From: Pseudoruminococcus_B sp937901805
Lineage (GTDB): Bacteria; Bacillota; Clostridia; Oscillospirales; Ruminococcaceae
Length of the DNA stretch: 64,000 nucleotides
Reading direction: 5' to 3'
Assembly: GCA_963560245.1 (NCBI GenBank)
Contig: CAUWNS010000006.1
Location: 1 to 64,000, forward strand
Shown here: piece by piece, positions 56,079 to 64,000 of the stretch
How positions within the stretch are numbered: the first letter of the stretch is position 1
Layout of the letters: each line of letters starts with the position of its first letter
Notes under the pieces: generated by a model
Database searches by the model: none
The model's input: only the letters and a program-made list of their open reading frames with translations
What the model was told of the DNA's origin: nothing
Made by a program: the position numbers and the translations under genes

Positions 56079-56158
56079 TCGATTATTTTGTCAATTTTTG
56101 TAAATTATTGTCCGTTCCACTGGTCAGCATGGGTATTTCCGACAAAATCAAAATCAAT

Positions 56159-56199
56159 AAAAAGGAAACCCCCGTTTTAACAGGGGGTTTTCCTTTTTA
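56159..56199 (-). terminator. Terminator of mrp
   Basis: The stem AAAAAGGAAACCCCC/GGGGGTTTTCCTTTTT with a 9-base loop spans the mrp stop codon region. Confidence 0.85.
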
Positions 56200-57039
56200 C
56201 TTCATCTGTTCAATTTTATCAGCGGCGCTGTTCAGCCAATCGCCTTCAAAAAGTTCGATGGCGCCGGCATCGCATGCTTTTGCCAGTTTCGGATCAATTG
56301 GAAGCCTGCCGAGCACTTCAACGCCATGCTCCTTTGCAACCTCATCCAAATGTCCTTCTCCAAACAGGCTGATCTTCTTACCGCAGTCCGGGCACTGGAC
56401 ATAACTCATATTTTCCACCAAGCCGAGGATTGGGATGTTCATCATCTTCGCCATATTGACGGCCTTGGTAACGATCATGGAAACCAGATCTTGCGGAGAA
56501 GCCACGACGATGATGCCGTCCAGCGGGATGGACTGGAACACGGTCAGAGGAACATCCCCGGTTCCCGGAGGCATATCGACAAACATAAAGTCCACATTAT
56601 CCCAGAGGACATCAGTCCAGAACTGTTTGACCGTACCGGCAATAATCGGCCCGCGCCAGATTACCGGATCCGTGGTATTTTCCAACAGGAGATTGACGCT
56701 CATAATATCAATTCCCGTTTTGGTTTTTTCCGGATAAATTACATATTTATCGCCCAGCTGTCCGCCTTTGGCGCGCCCATTAATCCCAAATACCTTTGGA
56801 ATGGACGGACCGGTGATATCCGCATCGAGGACTGCGGTATGGTACCCTTTCCGGTTCATCAGCACGGCCATCAAAGAAGTGACGAGAGATTTGCCTACGC
56901 CGCCCTTTCCACTGACTACCCCGATGACTTTGTTGACATGGCTAAGCTCGTTGAGCTTTTCTACAAAATCCGACGGGCTCTGGCGCTCGCTGCAGCTGAC
57001 AGAGCAATTGGAGCAATCATGGTTACAACTTTCACTCAT
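56197..57039 (-). CDS. Mrp/NBP35 family iron-sulfur carrier ATPase
   Basis: A P-loop ATPase that binds and delivers iron-sulfur clusters. The 280-residue product has an N-terminal cluster of Cys (CNHDCSNCSVSC, residues 5-16) like NBP35, the deviant Walker A GKGGVGKS, the ALDADITGPSIPK switch, DMPPGTGDVPLT and the C-terminal CPDC pair that bridges a cluster between subunits. ATG 57039 (MSESCNHDC) is taken because AAAGGAG is 9 bases upstream; the ATG three codons earlier touches that site. Confidence 0.93.
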   Translation of the reverse strand: MSESCNHDCSNCSVSCSERQSPSDFVEKLNELSHVNKVIGVVSGKGGVGKSLVTSLMAVLMNRKGYHTAVLDADITGPSIPKVFGINGRAKGGQLGDKYVIYPEKTKTGIDIMSVNLLLENTTDPVIWRGPIIAGTVKQFWTDVLWDNVDFMFVDMPPGTGDVPLTVFQSIPLDGIIVVASPQDLVSMIVTKAVNMAKMMNIPILGLVENMSYVQCPDCGKKISLFGEGHLDEVAKEHGVEVLGRLPIDPKLAKACDAGAIELFEGDWLNSAADKIEQMK

Positions 57040-57130
57040 GGATGCCATCTCCTTTATGAGAAACACATTTTCATTTTCCTGCGCCCTTTTGGGCTTTCCT
57101 GTCTATTATAGTGTGCATATGCAAGTTATG

Positions 57131-58510
57131 TCAAGAGCGAACCGATTCTTCCACTTGTTCCCGAGTGACATTGCGCACCCATTTTCCACTGGCAAGCCGG
57201 ACAAATGCGCAAATACTTTTCAGCGGTTCATCCATTTTTAAAAACAGGAAAACAACAGGCATGGGAAGATGCCAGAGCAGTCCGCACAGCGCCCCGAACG
57301 GGATAGAGATCATCCACATAAAAATAACGTCTGTGACCATGACAAACCTGGTATCGCCCCCGCTGCGCAGAATCCCCATCATGGATGGGTTCCAGTAGGA
57401 GCTGAAAAAGACGGAGAAACAGGACACAATCAGGCATTGTTTTGCAAGCTCCTTTGTTGTTTCCGGCACATTGTAGAAAGAAACCGCAAAATCCCGGATG
57501 AAAAACATCAGCAGCGCGGCGCAACTCCCAACAATTACATAGAAGATTTGCAGCGTAAAAGCACTGTCCCTGGCCCGCTTTTCATCCCCGGCACCAATGC
57601 TTTTTCCAACAAGCACAGAGGAAGCGCTCGCCATACCGGCAACAAAGAGCATGGAGAGCTGCTGAACGACGGAACAGATGCTGTTTGCCGCGACCGCAGA
57701 AGCACCCAGTCGGCCCAGGATCGCTGCCTGTATGGAAGAACCAATCCCCCACATCAGTTCATTGATGACCACCGGCACGCTGTGAGTGATATAATCAGAA
57801 AACAACTCCTGATCCCAGGAAAACAAATCGGAAATCCGAAATCGTATTTTCTTTTCAAATCTGAGCAGATATGTTACCGCCATAACGCACTCCAGTACGC
57901 GGGCGCACAGGGTGCCGATTGCCGCGCCCTGTACTCCCAGCTGGGGCGCGCCAAATTTCCCAAAAATCAGGATATAGTTGATGACCGCATTGACAACGAA
58001 AGAGGTTCCATAAATCACTACAGAAATACTGACTGTTTCCACACTGCGCAGCACAGTCAGCGTGATACATGTAATACAGTAAAACACATATGCAATCGAC
58101 TGGATCCGAAGATATTTTACCCCTTCTGCAATAACATCCGGGTCATGGGTATACAGCCCCATGACCTGCTGAGGGAACAGCTGCACCACTAACAGGAGCA
58201 CAACCCCGATAGCAAGGGCAATCCGCATAGCCAAGGCCAGAATTTTTGCAATGGCGCGGGGTTCCTCTTTTCCCCAATACTGTGCCGTCAGCACACAGGC
58301 CCCGCTGGAAATCCCAAAACACAGGATCATAAAGATAAAATTCGGTTGTCCGCCAAGAGAAACTCCGGACAGCTGTGCCTCGCCCAGCGTTCCCACCATG
58401 AGGGTATCGCAGAGATTAACCCCAAAGGAAATCAAGTTTTGCAGGGCAATTGGAATACAGATGGATACCAAGGTTTTGTAAAATGATTTTTCTTTGACAA
58501 AAGACGCCAT
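57131..58510 (-). CDS. MATE family efflux transporter
   Basis: A 459-residue multidrug and toxin extrusion protein with twelve predicted membrane helices in two repeats. It opens ASFVKEKSFYKTLVSICIP and shows the family's VNLCDTLMVGTLGEAQLSGV in helix 1-2 and INELMWGIGSSIQAAILGR in the second half. It exports cationic drugs or metabolites using a Na+ or H+ gradient; the substrate is not predictable. ATG 58510 follows AGGAGGGG; an ATG at 58549 precedes that site. Confidence 0.92.
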   Translation of the reverse strand: MASFVKEKSFYKTLVSICIPIALQNLISFGVNLCDTLMVGTLGEAQLSGVSLGGQPNFIFMILCFGISSGACVLTAQYWGKEEPRAIAKILALAMRIALAIGVVLLLVVQLFPQQVMGLYTHDPDVIAEGVKYLRIQSIAYVFYCITCITLTVLRSVETVSISVVIYGTSFVVNAVINYILIFGKFGAPQLGVQGAAIGTLCARVLECVMAVTYLLRFEKKIRFRISDLFSWDQELFSDYITHSVPVVINELMWGIGSSIQAAILGRLGASAVAANSICSVVQQLSMLFVAGMASASSVLVGKSIGAGDEKRARDSAFTLQIFYVIVGSCAALLMFFIRDFAVSFYNVPETTKELAKQCLIVSCFSVFFSSYWNPSMMGILRSGGDTRFVMVTDVIFMWMISIPFGALCGLLWHLPMPVVFLFLKMDEPLKSICAFVRLASGKWVRNVTREQVEESVRS

Positions 58511-58553
58511 TCTTCCCCTCCTAAAAATCCGCTCTAGTCCCTTTTTCACAAAA

Positions 58554-58588
58554 AATACTTCCTTCCATTTTTGGAAGGAAGTATTTAT
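58554..58588 (-). terminator. Terminator of dinB
   Basis: The stem AAATACTTCCTTCC/GGAAGGAAGTATTT with a 5-base loop is followed on the minus strand by a T-run and ends before the MATE gene. Confidence 0.85.
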
Positions 58589-58648
58589 ATTCTGTTAAGA
58601 CTAAAGTATCATGATTGAAGGATTTTGTAAAGCCGAAGTTCCTTTCTG

Positions 58649-59881
58649 TTATTTGTGGAAAGTGCCCAGCAAGGGTCCTTCCGAACGTACGGAAGGGGTC
58701 CATCCTTTCAGAAGGCTTGCTCTTTGGATCACTTGATTCCCAAAGCGTTCCCGTAGCATATCGATTTTCCGGTCAATCCGTTCTTCTTTTTCCCTCAGCT
58801 GTGCATCCAGGTACAGGGAGGTCTGGGCATATTCTTCTTCCCGTACCAGGGCTCCTGCCCGGATTCCCACCATACGGATCGGACGCGCAAACCGACAGGT
58901 CTGAAAGAGCAGCCGATCGGCCGCCTGCACCATTTCGCGCACCCCTCTCGCCGGCTCCTGCAAACGGCACTGGCGTTCGACAGAGGACAGGGAATTGTCT
59001 TTTAAAACCAGGCAAATGCCAAAGGCATACAGATGTTCCCTGCGCAGCTTTCGGGATACCTCTTCACTGAGAGCCAACAGCACCCGGTGGATTTCCTCTG
59101 CTGAGGTGAGATCGTGCGGACAGGTCACACTGTGTCCAATCGATTTTGGAGACGTCCGTTCATACTCGTAACGGACGCGGGAACACTCCAGCCCATTGGC
59201 ATATTCCCACAGGGTATCACCCAGTTTTCCAAAAAGGGATTTCAGCAGCATCCGATCGGTCTGAGCCAGATCGCCAATCGTATGAATTCCCATGCGTCCG
59301 AGTTTTCCGTGTGTAGCTTTCCCTACTCCCAGCATTGCCCCGGCATCCATCGGCCAGATTTTTTCTTTCATGCTGCTGCGCGGGAATTCTGTTACAGCAT
59401 CCGGCTTTTTATAATCGCTTCCCAGCTTTGCAAAAATCTTGTTAAAGCTAACCCCAACAGAAATGCAGATCCCTTCCTCCCGTTTTACCCTTTCCCGGAT
59501 GGCGTCTGCAATCTGCCTGCCGTCCCCAAACAAACGGAAACTCCCAGTGACATCCAGCCAGCATTCATCGATCCCAAAGGGTTCCACCATATCCGTATAA
59601 TCACAGTAAATTTTCCGAACCCTCCGGGACACCTTGAGGTATTCTTCCATTCTAGGCGGAACCACCACAAGAGAAGGGCATTTTTGACAGGCCTGCCATA
59701 GGGTTTCCGCCGTCTGAATCCCATACTTCTTCGCAAGTTCATTCTTGGCCAGGACAATCCCATGGCGCGCCCGGATATCCCCGCCGACCACTACCGGAAC
59801 CCCGGCCAATTCCGGGCGATCCCGGCATTCTACAGAAGCATAAAAATTATTAAGATCGCAGTGCAAAATTGTCCGTTCCAT
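58649..59881 (-). CDS. dinB: DNA polymerase IV (Y-family)
   Basis: An error-prone polymerase that bypasses DNA lesions. The 410-residue product starts MERTILHCDLNNFYASVE with the first catalytic Asp; the steric-gate region and the second catalytic pair lie in FGIDECWLDVTGSF (Asp-Glu, with Cys where Ala is usual). The thumb hairpins have MLGVGKATHGKLGRMGIHTI and the little-finger domain follows. Of two close ATG codons, 59881 has the better spacing from GAGAGGGG. A LexA-type operator sits inside its promoter, so it is probably induced in the SOS response. Confidence 0.94.
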   Translation of the reverse strand: MERTILHCDLNNFYASVECRDRPELAGVPVVVGGDIRARHGIVLAKNELAKKYGIQTAETLWQACQKCPSLVVVPPRMEEYLKVSRRVRKIYCDYTDMVEPFGIDECWLDVTGSFRLFGDGRQIADAIRERVKREEGICISVGVSFNKIFAKLGSDYKKPDAVTEFPRSSMKEKIWPMDAGAMLGVGKATHGKLGRMGIHTIGDLAQTDRMLLKSLFGKLGDTLWEYANGLECSRVRYEYERTSPKSIGHSVTCPHDLTSAEEIHRVLLALSEEVSRKLRREHLYAFGICLVLKDNSLSSVERQCRLQEPARGVREMVQAADRLLFQTCRFARPIRMVGIRAGALVREEEYAQTSLYLDAQLREKEERIDRKIDMLRERFGNQVIQRASLLKGWTPSVRSEGPLLGTFHK

Positions 59882-59903
59882 ACGCATCCCCTCTCTGAAA
59901 ATG

Positions 59904-59933
59904 ATTATATAGCAAACATATGTTCTTAGTCAA
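59904..59933 (-). promoter_or_regulatory. dinB promoter with embedded LexA (DinR) operator
   Basis: On the minus strand TTGACT, an 18-nt spacer and TATAAT form a strong promoter. Within the spacer lies AGAACATATGTTTG (59913-59926), matching the Firmicutes LexA box GAAC-4-GTTC at 7 of the 8 defining bases. LexA bound here would block RNA polymerase. Confidence 0.8.
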
Positions 59934-60044
59934 GTCCATAAGGTTTGCCATCTAATCAGGAAAAAATTTTCAGAAAAATTCCCTTATCCTATCCGTTTTC
60001 AAAAGAACATCGCCGAACAGACTGCAATATCCGAAAAAGCACAT

Positions 60045-60082
60045 AAAAAAGCACGGCTTTCAGATAGAAGCCGTGCTTTTTT
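60045..60082 (-). terminator. Terminator of the phosphoesterase-like gene
   Basis: The stem AAAAAAGCACGGCTT/AAGCCGTGCTTTTTT with an 8-base loop has T-runs on both strands. Confidence 0.9.
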
Positions 60083-60103
60083 ATCATTGGAGCAAAAACG
60101 AGC

Positions 60104-60781
60104 TTATTTTAATTCGTCCCCCAGGCGAACTACATGCCGGTAAATACAGGTATACTGCGGAGGAATGACCTTATCTCTCATCAAGCTGGAGCAGAACCAA
60201 TGCCGGTAGCGGATATGCTCCTCCAATTGGTCAAAATAAAACTGGTGGACGTTTTTGCTGCTCTCGTCCAAATCCAAAAAACGCTTAACATTCCAAGGCG
60301 CTTCATGGGTCAGAATATAGTCGACCTGGTTTTGTTCCGCCTCCAAGTTATCCAAACCAAAATTGAGTTCTTCCGCTGTGGGCAGTTCCTGCTCATACCA
60401 GGTCCCGGCATGGACGCGATCTTCCCTGTCCGGACTTTCCCCGCCGCCAAAAGCGAAAAGGCTGTATCCCCCAATATGGTAGACATTTCCACGCATAAGC
60501 TGCATTAAATTCCCGGAAATCCGTCTGGCTTTACCGCCGGCGAAATCCACAATCTCATACCGCTCCAGTTCATCATAGTTTTCGTACCAGCCTTCTACAA
60601 AAAGGACCTGATACTTCCTCTTTCCGATCCATTTGAGTACGGACTGTTCCTTTTTTCCTCCATTCCACAGAAAACCGAAATTTCCAACTGCAATCAGCGT
60701 ATCGCCTTTTTTCAGGTGTTTGAACCTTCCATCGTGGAAACATTCTATATCACCATGCATACTGCCTGTGATATAAACCAA
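60104..60781 (-). CDS. Metallophosphoesterase-fold protein lacking metal ligands
   Basis: The 225-residue product follows the calcineurin-like phosphoesterase family along its length: ITGSMHGD (residues 4-11), LIAVGNFGFLW (29-39), VEGWYENYDEL (62-72), RGNVYHIGG, FGGGESPDREDR and LTHEAPW (157-163). In active relatives these read GDxHG, GDFG and GNHEN; here Asp7 is Ser, Asp34 is Asn and Asn65-His66 are Trp-Tyr. His9, Glu67 and His159 remain. It should keep the fold but not the two-metal chemistry and may bind or regulate instead. The start is TTG 60781 after AAGGGGG. It stands alone behind metY. Confidence 0.8.
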   Translation of the reverse strand: MVYITGSMHGDIECFHDGRFKHLKKGDTLIAVGNFGFLWNGGKKEQSVLKWIGKRKYQVLFVEGWYENYDELERYEIVDFAGGKARRISGNLMQLMRGNVYHIGGYSLFAFGGGESPDREDRVHAGTWYEQELPTAEELNFGLDNLEAEQNQVDYILTHEAPWNVKRFLDLDESSKNVHQFYFDQLEEHIRYRHWFCSSLMRDKVIPPQYTCIYRHVVRLGDELK

Positions 60782-60814
60782 ACAAAGTCCCCCTTCCTCT
60801 TTCCTTTGGGTGCT

Positions 60815-62104
60815 TTATTTGCCAACGGCAATCTGAATGGCTCTGTCCAAATCGGCAATAATGTCATTGACATCTTCGATACCGATGGAAAGGCGAATGG
60901 TCTGCGGAGTAATCCCGGACATAGCAAGCTGTTCGTCATTGAGCTGGCTGTGGGTGGTTGTTGCCGGATGGATGACCAGAGAACGGACATCGCCAACATT
61001 TGCGACATGCAGGATCATCTTCAGGTTATCAATAAATTTTGCGCCGGTTTCCCTGGAACCCTTAATTCCAAATGTAAAGACGGAACCTGCGCCTTTCGGC
61101 AGGTATTTCTGCTGCAAAGCATGGTATTTATTGGAGGCGAGCCCCGGATAATTGACAAAACTTACATTCTCATTGCTTTCCAAATATTCAGCAACCTTTT
61201 GGGCGTTGTCGCACATTTTGCGCATTCTCAGAGAGAGGGTCTCGATCCCCTGGACAATCAGATAGGAATTAAATGGAGACGGGCAGGCGCCCAGATCGCG
61301 CATCATCAATGTACGCAGGCGGGTAATAAACCCGGCGTTTCCGAAATCCTTCGCAAAGACAGCCCCATGATAGCTGACATCCGCTTCATTATAATGCGGG
61401 AATCGGGGATTTCCCTCCCACTGGAAATTCCCGCTGTCTACGACCAATCCCATCATGGCGTTGGCGTGGCCTCCCAAGTGCTTGGTCGCGGAATGGATGA
61501 CGATATCCGCCCCAAAGTCAAAGGGTTTAATCAGGTAGGGGGTAGTAAAGGTAGAATCTACAAGAAAGGGGACGCCGTGTTTATGGGCGATTGCTGCAAT
61601 CGCTTCCAGATCCGACACATTGGCGTTCGGATTCCCGACCACTTCGGTAAACAGCGCCTTTGTTTTATCAGTGATTGCATTTTCCCAGGCATCCAAATCA
61701 TCCGGATCTACAAATTTCCCCTTGACCCCCAGGCGATCCAGCGTCACACCGAGCAGGTTGATTGCCCCGCCGTAGATACAGATAGAGGAGACAATCTCAT
61801 CCCCTGCATCCGCAAGGTTTAACAGGGAATTGACAATCGCCGCATGCCCGGAAGAAAATCCTAAAGCCCCTACGCCGCCTTCCAGAGCGGTGATCCTGGC
61901 TTCCAGCACATCGTTCGTTGGGTTTTGCAGCCGGCTGTAGATGTTTCCGCCCTCTTTAAGTTCAAAAAGATTCTGTGCATGCTGCGTGCTGTCAAACTGA
62001 TAAGCAGTTGTCGGATAAATCGGCAGCGTGCTGGAATGCGTCTGGACATCCCCATGATAACCAGCATGTGTCATTAACGTATCAAAGCCATAAGTCTGGC
62101 TCAT
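60815..62104 (-). CDS. metY: O-acetylhomoserine sulfhydrylase
   Basis: Makes homocysteine from O-acetylhomoserine and sulfide, the direct sulfhydrylation route to methionine. The 429-residue PLP enzyme of the Cys/Met metabolism family has the PLP lysine in HSATKHLGGH, the YSRLQNPTNDVLEARITALE substrate loop and FSSGHAAIVNSLLNLADAGD. The length and GFDTLMTHAGY N-terminus fit MetY rather than the shorter MetB/MetC (about 380). ATG 62104 follows GGAGGG. The roughly 105-base leader is too short for an obvious SAM riboswitch and none is seen. Confidence 0.93.
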   Translation of the reverse strand: MSQTYGFDTLMTHAGYHGDVQTHSSTLPIYPTTAYQFDSTQHAQNLFELKEGGNIYSRLQNPTNDVLEARITALEGGVGALGFSSGHAAIVNSLLNLADAGDEIVSSICIYGGAINLLGVTLDRLGVKGKFVDPDDLDAWENAITDKTKALFTEVVGNPNANVSDLEAIAAIAHKHGVPFLVDSTFTTPYLIKPFDFGADIVIHSATKHLGGHANAMMGLVVDSGNFQWEGNPRFPHYNEADVSYHGAVFAKDFGNAGFITRLRTLMMRDLGACPSPFNSYLIVQGIETLSLRMRKMCDNAQKVAEYLESNENVSFVNYPGLASNKYHALQQKYLPKGAGSVFTFGIKGSRETGAKFIDNLKMILHVANVGDVRSLVIHPATTTHSQLNDEQLAMSGITPQTIRLSIGIEDVNDIIADLDRAIQIAVGK

Positions 62105-62143
62105 AAAATCCCTCCGTCCGGTAAATTGTTTTTAAAGTCCTGT

Positions 62144-62171
62144 TTGTGTTTTTACATTTTTCTGCTATAAT
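62144..62171 (+). promoter_or_regulatory. Promoter of the D,D-carboxypeptidase gene
   Basis: TTGTGT, a 16-nt spacer and a perfect TATAAT on the + strand, about 85 bases before the start codon. It lies within the metY leader. Confidence 0.6.
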
Positions 62172-62216
62172 GTTACATGATGAAAATCAGCCGTATTGAC
62201 GACTATTAACTCTATT

Positions 62217-62245
62217 ATCATACAACAAATCAAAACCCCAGACAA
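62217..62245 (-). promoter_or_regulatory. Promoter of metY
   Basis: On the minus strand TTGTCT, a 17-nt spacer and TATGAT. It overlaps the leader of the divergent carboxypeptidase gene, so the two transcripts would overlap by about 40 bases at their 5' ends. Confidence 0.5.
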
Positions 62246-62260
62246 GAGGAGAATCCCCGC

Positions 62261-63598
62261 ATGAAAAAAATATCGCTGTTTTTATCCATCCTGATGGTTT
62301 TTGTCTTAATCAGCACCGGCACACTGGGCGCAGCCGCTTCTTCCGACCAGCCGGATGAGGAAATCCTGGCGCATTCCGCCCTGTTAATCAACACGGATAC
62401 TGGAAAAGTTGTTTATTCCAAAAACGCGCAGGACAAAATGTACCCGGCCTCCATTACAAAGGTTATGACTGCTGTATTATTGCTGGAATCCGTGGAAGAT
62501 CTCGATCATACTACGGCTACAGCCACTTCGGAAGATATGGAGGATTTATACGGAACAGGGGCTTCCACAGCGGACATCCGGATTGGGGAAACACTGACGA
62601 TGCGGGACTATCTGTACGCAATGCTGATCCCTTCCGGAAACGAAGCCGCGAACATTGTCGCCAACAATCTGGGGCCGGGTATTCCGGCGTTTGTGGAAAA
62701 AATGAATGCCAAAGCACAGGAACTCGGCATGAAGAATACCCACTATGCCAATCCGCACGGCCTGTTCGATGAACAGCAATATACAACTGCAGAAGACATC
62801 GCCGTTCTGGCGCAGTACGCCATGAAAATAGATGCGTTCCGGGAAGCGGTTTCCCAAATCCGCTATACGCTTCCCGCAACGGATTATGCGGACGAACGTC
62901 TGCTGATTACCACAAACATGATGATGGAACCCGGCACCGTCTACTACAGGGATTATATCTCCGGCATTAAAACAGGAAGCCTGCCGGAAGCAGGAAAATG
63001 CGTGGTTTCTACGGCGTCCCAGGATGGATACAATTATCTCTGCGTCATCTTAGGCGCCCCTACGGAGGATGCAAACGGGGAATCCTACGACTACAACATG
63101 GCCTTTTATGACACCGTCCATCTGTATGACTGGGCTTTTGAAAATTTTTCCAATCTGACTATGCTGGATCCGGAAACCCCAATCAATGAAGCGAAAGTAA
63201 AATACGGAAAAGATCAGGATTTTGTCCACGTTTCCCCGCAGGAAAAATTCACAGCGCTTGTCCCCTCCTATGTCACGGAGGAGGACGTCCAGAAAATTGT
63301 ACACCTGCCGGAAGAACCACTGGCGGCCCCCATCCATGAAGGGGACGTGGTAGGGACCGTTGAACTCAAGCTCAAGGACGAAACGATTGGAGAAATCCCC
63401 CTGGTGGCAAAAGAAAATGTGGAACGCAGCAAATGGCTTTATTACACGGATATGTTCCAAAAGGCACTGGGATCGATATGGGCGAAAATTATTCTGATTA
63501 TCATTGTCTTACTCATTGCAATTTACATCATCTATGCGATTTTGGTCAATCAGAAAAATAAAAAGTACAAAAAAATCCGAAGAAGGAAGAAGCTGTAA
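62261..63598 (+). CDS. D-alanyl-D-alanine carboxypeptidase (DacF/PBP5 type)
   Basis: Trims the terminal D-Ala of peptidoglycan stem peptides outside the membrane. The 445-residue product has a signal peptide (about 1-27), the penicillin-binding motifs SITK (in YPASITKVMTA), SGN (in IPSGNEAAN) and KTG (in GIKTGSLPEAGKC), a C-terminal beta domain and, unusually placed, a real membrane helix near residues 408-430 followed by a strongly basic tail (KKYKKIRRRKKL). The usual anchor in this family is an amphipathic helix. GAGGAG precedes ATG 62261. Confidence 0.93.
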   Translation: MKKISLFLSILMVFVLISTGTLGAAASSDQPDEEILAHSALLINTDTGKVVYSKNAQDKMYPASITKVMTAVLLLESVEDLDHTTATATSEDMEDLYGTGASTADIRIGETLTMRDYLYAMLIPSGNEAANIVANNLGPGIPAFVEKMNAKAQELGMKNTHYANPHGLFDEQQYTTAEDIAVLAQYAMKIDAFREAVSQIRYTLPATDYADERLLITTNMMMEPGTVYYRDYISGIKTGSLPEAGKCVVSTASQDGYNYLCVILGAPTEDANGESYDYNMAFYDTVHLYDWAFENFSNLTMLDPETPINEAKVKYGKDQDFVHVSPQEKFTALVPSYVTEEDVQKIVHLPEEPLAAPIHEGDVVGTVELKLKDETIGEIPLVAKENVERSKWLYYTDMFQKALGSIWAKIILIIIVLLIAIYIIYAILVNQKNKKYKKIRRRKKL

Positions 63599-63601
63599 CA
63601 G

Positions 63602-63632
63602 AAAGCACCGCCTGTACGGGCGGTGCTTTTTA
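63602..63632 (+). terminator. Bidirectional terminator between carboxypeptidase and plsC genes
   Basis: The stem AAAGCACCGCC/GGGCGGTGCTTT with a 5-base loop is followed by TTTTTAT. Confidence 0.85.
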
Positions 63633-64000
63633 TACCTCTATCGTGAAAAGGGATCTTTCCGGTTCGATTCCCAGGGCGTCTGCCATTCTCCGGTATGCTT
63701 CCTCCTGTAAATACAGCGCCTGTTCCCTTGGTTTCCAGCCCTCCGGGGCATGAATTGGCTGTCCCACCTGTAAAGTAAGAAAAGGCTTTCGATGAAACAG
63801 CTTGCGATACCGCTCTACCGGACGCTGAACAATTGCCAGAGGGATCACCGGAACCCCGGCTTTTGCCGCGAGCACAAAAGCTCCCCTTTGAAACTCCTGT
63901 AAGTTAGAATGGTATTCTTCCAGGTTTCCTTCCGGGAAAATCCCCACCAGGTTCCCTTGCTTCAACAGCCTTTCCGCCTGCTCCAAGAACTGTTTCGTCC
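63630..64000 (-). CDS. 1-acyl-glycerol-3-phosphate acyltransferase, N-terminus beyond window
   Basis: PlsC-type enzymes make phosphatidic acid in phospholipid synthesis. Only about the last 123 residues are in the window. They include the substrate-binding block GIFPEGNLEEYHSNLQEF (FPEGTRS-like motif, with Asn-Leu-Glu in place of Thr-Arg-Ser), the FVLAAKAGVPVIPLAI segment and the late PFLTLQVGQPI strand. The HxxxxD motif and the start lie past position 64000. A function on other acyl acceptors is possible. Confidence 0.8.
   Translation of the reverse strand, partial: TKQFLEQAERLLKQGNLVGIFPEGNLEEYHSNLQEFQRGAFVLAAKAGVPVIPLAIVQRPVERYRKLFHRKPFLTLQVGQPIHAPEGWKPREQALYLQEEAYRRMADALGIEPERSLFTIEV

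Noticed and set aside
62105..62216. SAM riboswitch before metY
   Set aside because: The leader is short and lacks the S-box core blocks and a terminator helix.
61..64000. CRISPR arrays, prophage genes or insertion sequences
   Set aside because: No regularly spaced direct repeats with unique spacers, no transposase, integrase or phage structural genes were seen; the only tandem repeat is the in-frame one at 16433-16761.

Overview
The window looks like a chromosomal segment of a Gram-positive, low-to-mid GC Clostridia member, most likely the Oscillospiraceae/Ruminococcaceae branch. The inference rests on gene content: sporulation-linked genes (spoVG, bofA, a sigH-like sigma factor), a cyclic-di-AMP phosphodiesterase (gdpP), RNase J, RqcH, TrmK, YaaL, an RsgI-type anti-sigma factor, strong AGGAGG-type ribosome sites and several TTG start codons. 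No outer-membrane genes are seen. The genus cannot be fixed from this sequence alone.

Layout. 1-12.5 kb (minus strand): rpoB-rpoC-rpsL-rpsG-fusA-tuf, with tuf cut by the left edge, plus a small membrane protein. 12.6-18.1 kb: accessory zone with tRNA-Thr, an MBL-fold hydrolase, a flavodoxin-like reductase, a decayed two-gene ABC transporter, and a three-gene module of a secreted repeat protein, an ECF sigma factor and an RsgI-like anti-sigma factor. 18.2-22.5 kb: a divergent type IIA topoisomerase pair. 22.9-32.5 kb: one long minus-strand operon rnj-gdpP-rplI-dnaB-tilS-hpt-ftsH. 32.7-33.6 kb: a stretch without a gene. 33.6-38.9 kb: ZIP transporter, rnhA, the sulfur-relay operon iscS-iscU-mnmA, and a YitT-type membrane protein. 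39.2-46 kb: rqcH, a Nif3-like gene and trmK, a GNAT pseudogene, murC, spoVG and ilvE. 46-49.9 kb: a decayed AT-rich gene, a CDF metal transporter, RNase P RNA and a TM2 protein. 50-64 kb: GNAT, yaaL-bofA, rnr, secG, two small Cys-rich proteins, sigH, an Mrp ATPase, a MATE pump, dinB under a LexA-type operator, a degenerate metallophosphoesterase, metY, a D,D-carboxypeptidase and the start-less end of plsC.

Working together: most genes serve the core gene-expression machinery (RNA polymerase, ribosome, RNase J/R/P, tRNA modification by TilS, TrmK and MnmA, ribosome rescue by RqcH) and envelope growth (murC, D,D-carboxypeptidase, SecG, FtsH). The best candidate for an under-described system is the 16.2-18.1 kb module. 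There a secreted protein with 44-residue Cys-containing repeats precedes an ECF sigma factor and its membrane anti-sigma factor, and the secreted protein and the anti-sigma tail share a GxGYQxG motif. Second-line curiosities are a metallophosphoesterase that has lost its metal ligands, a topoisomerase pair with altered core motifs, and three places of gene decay.
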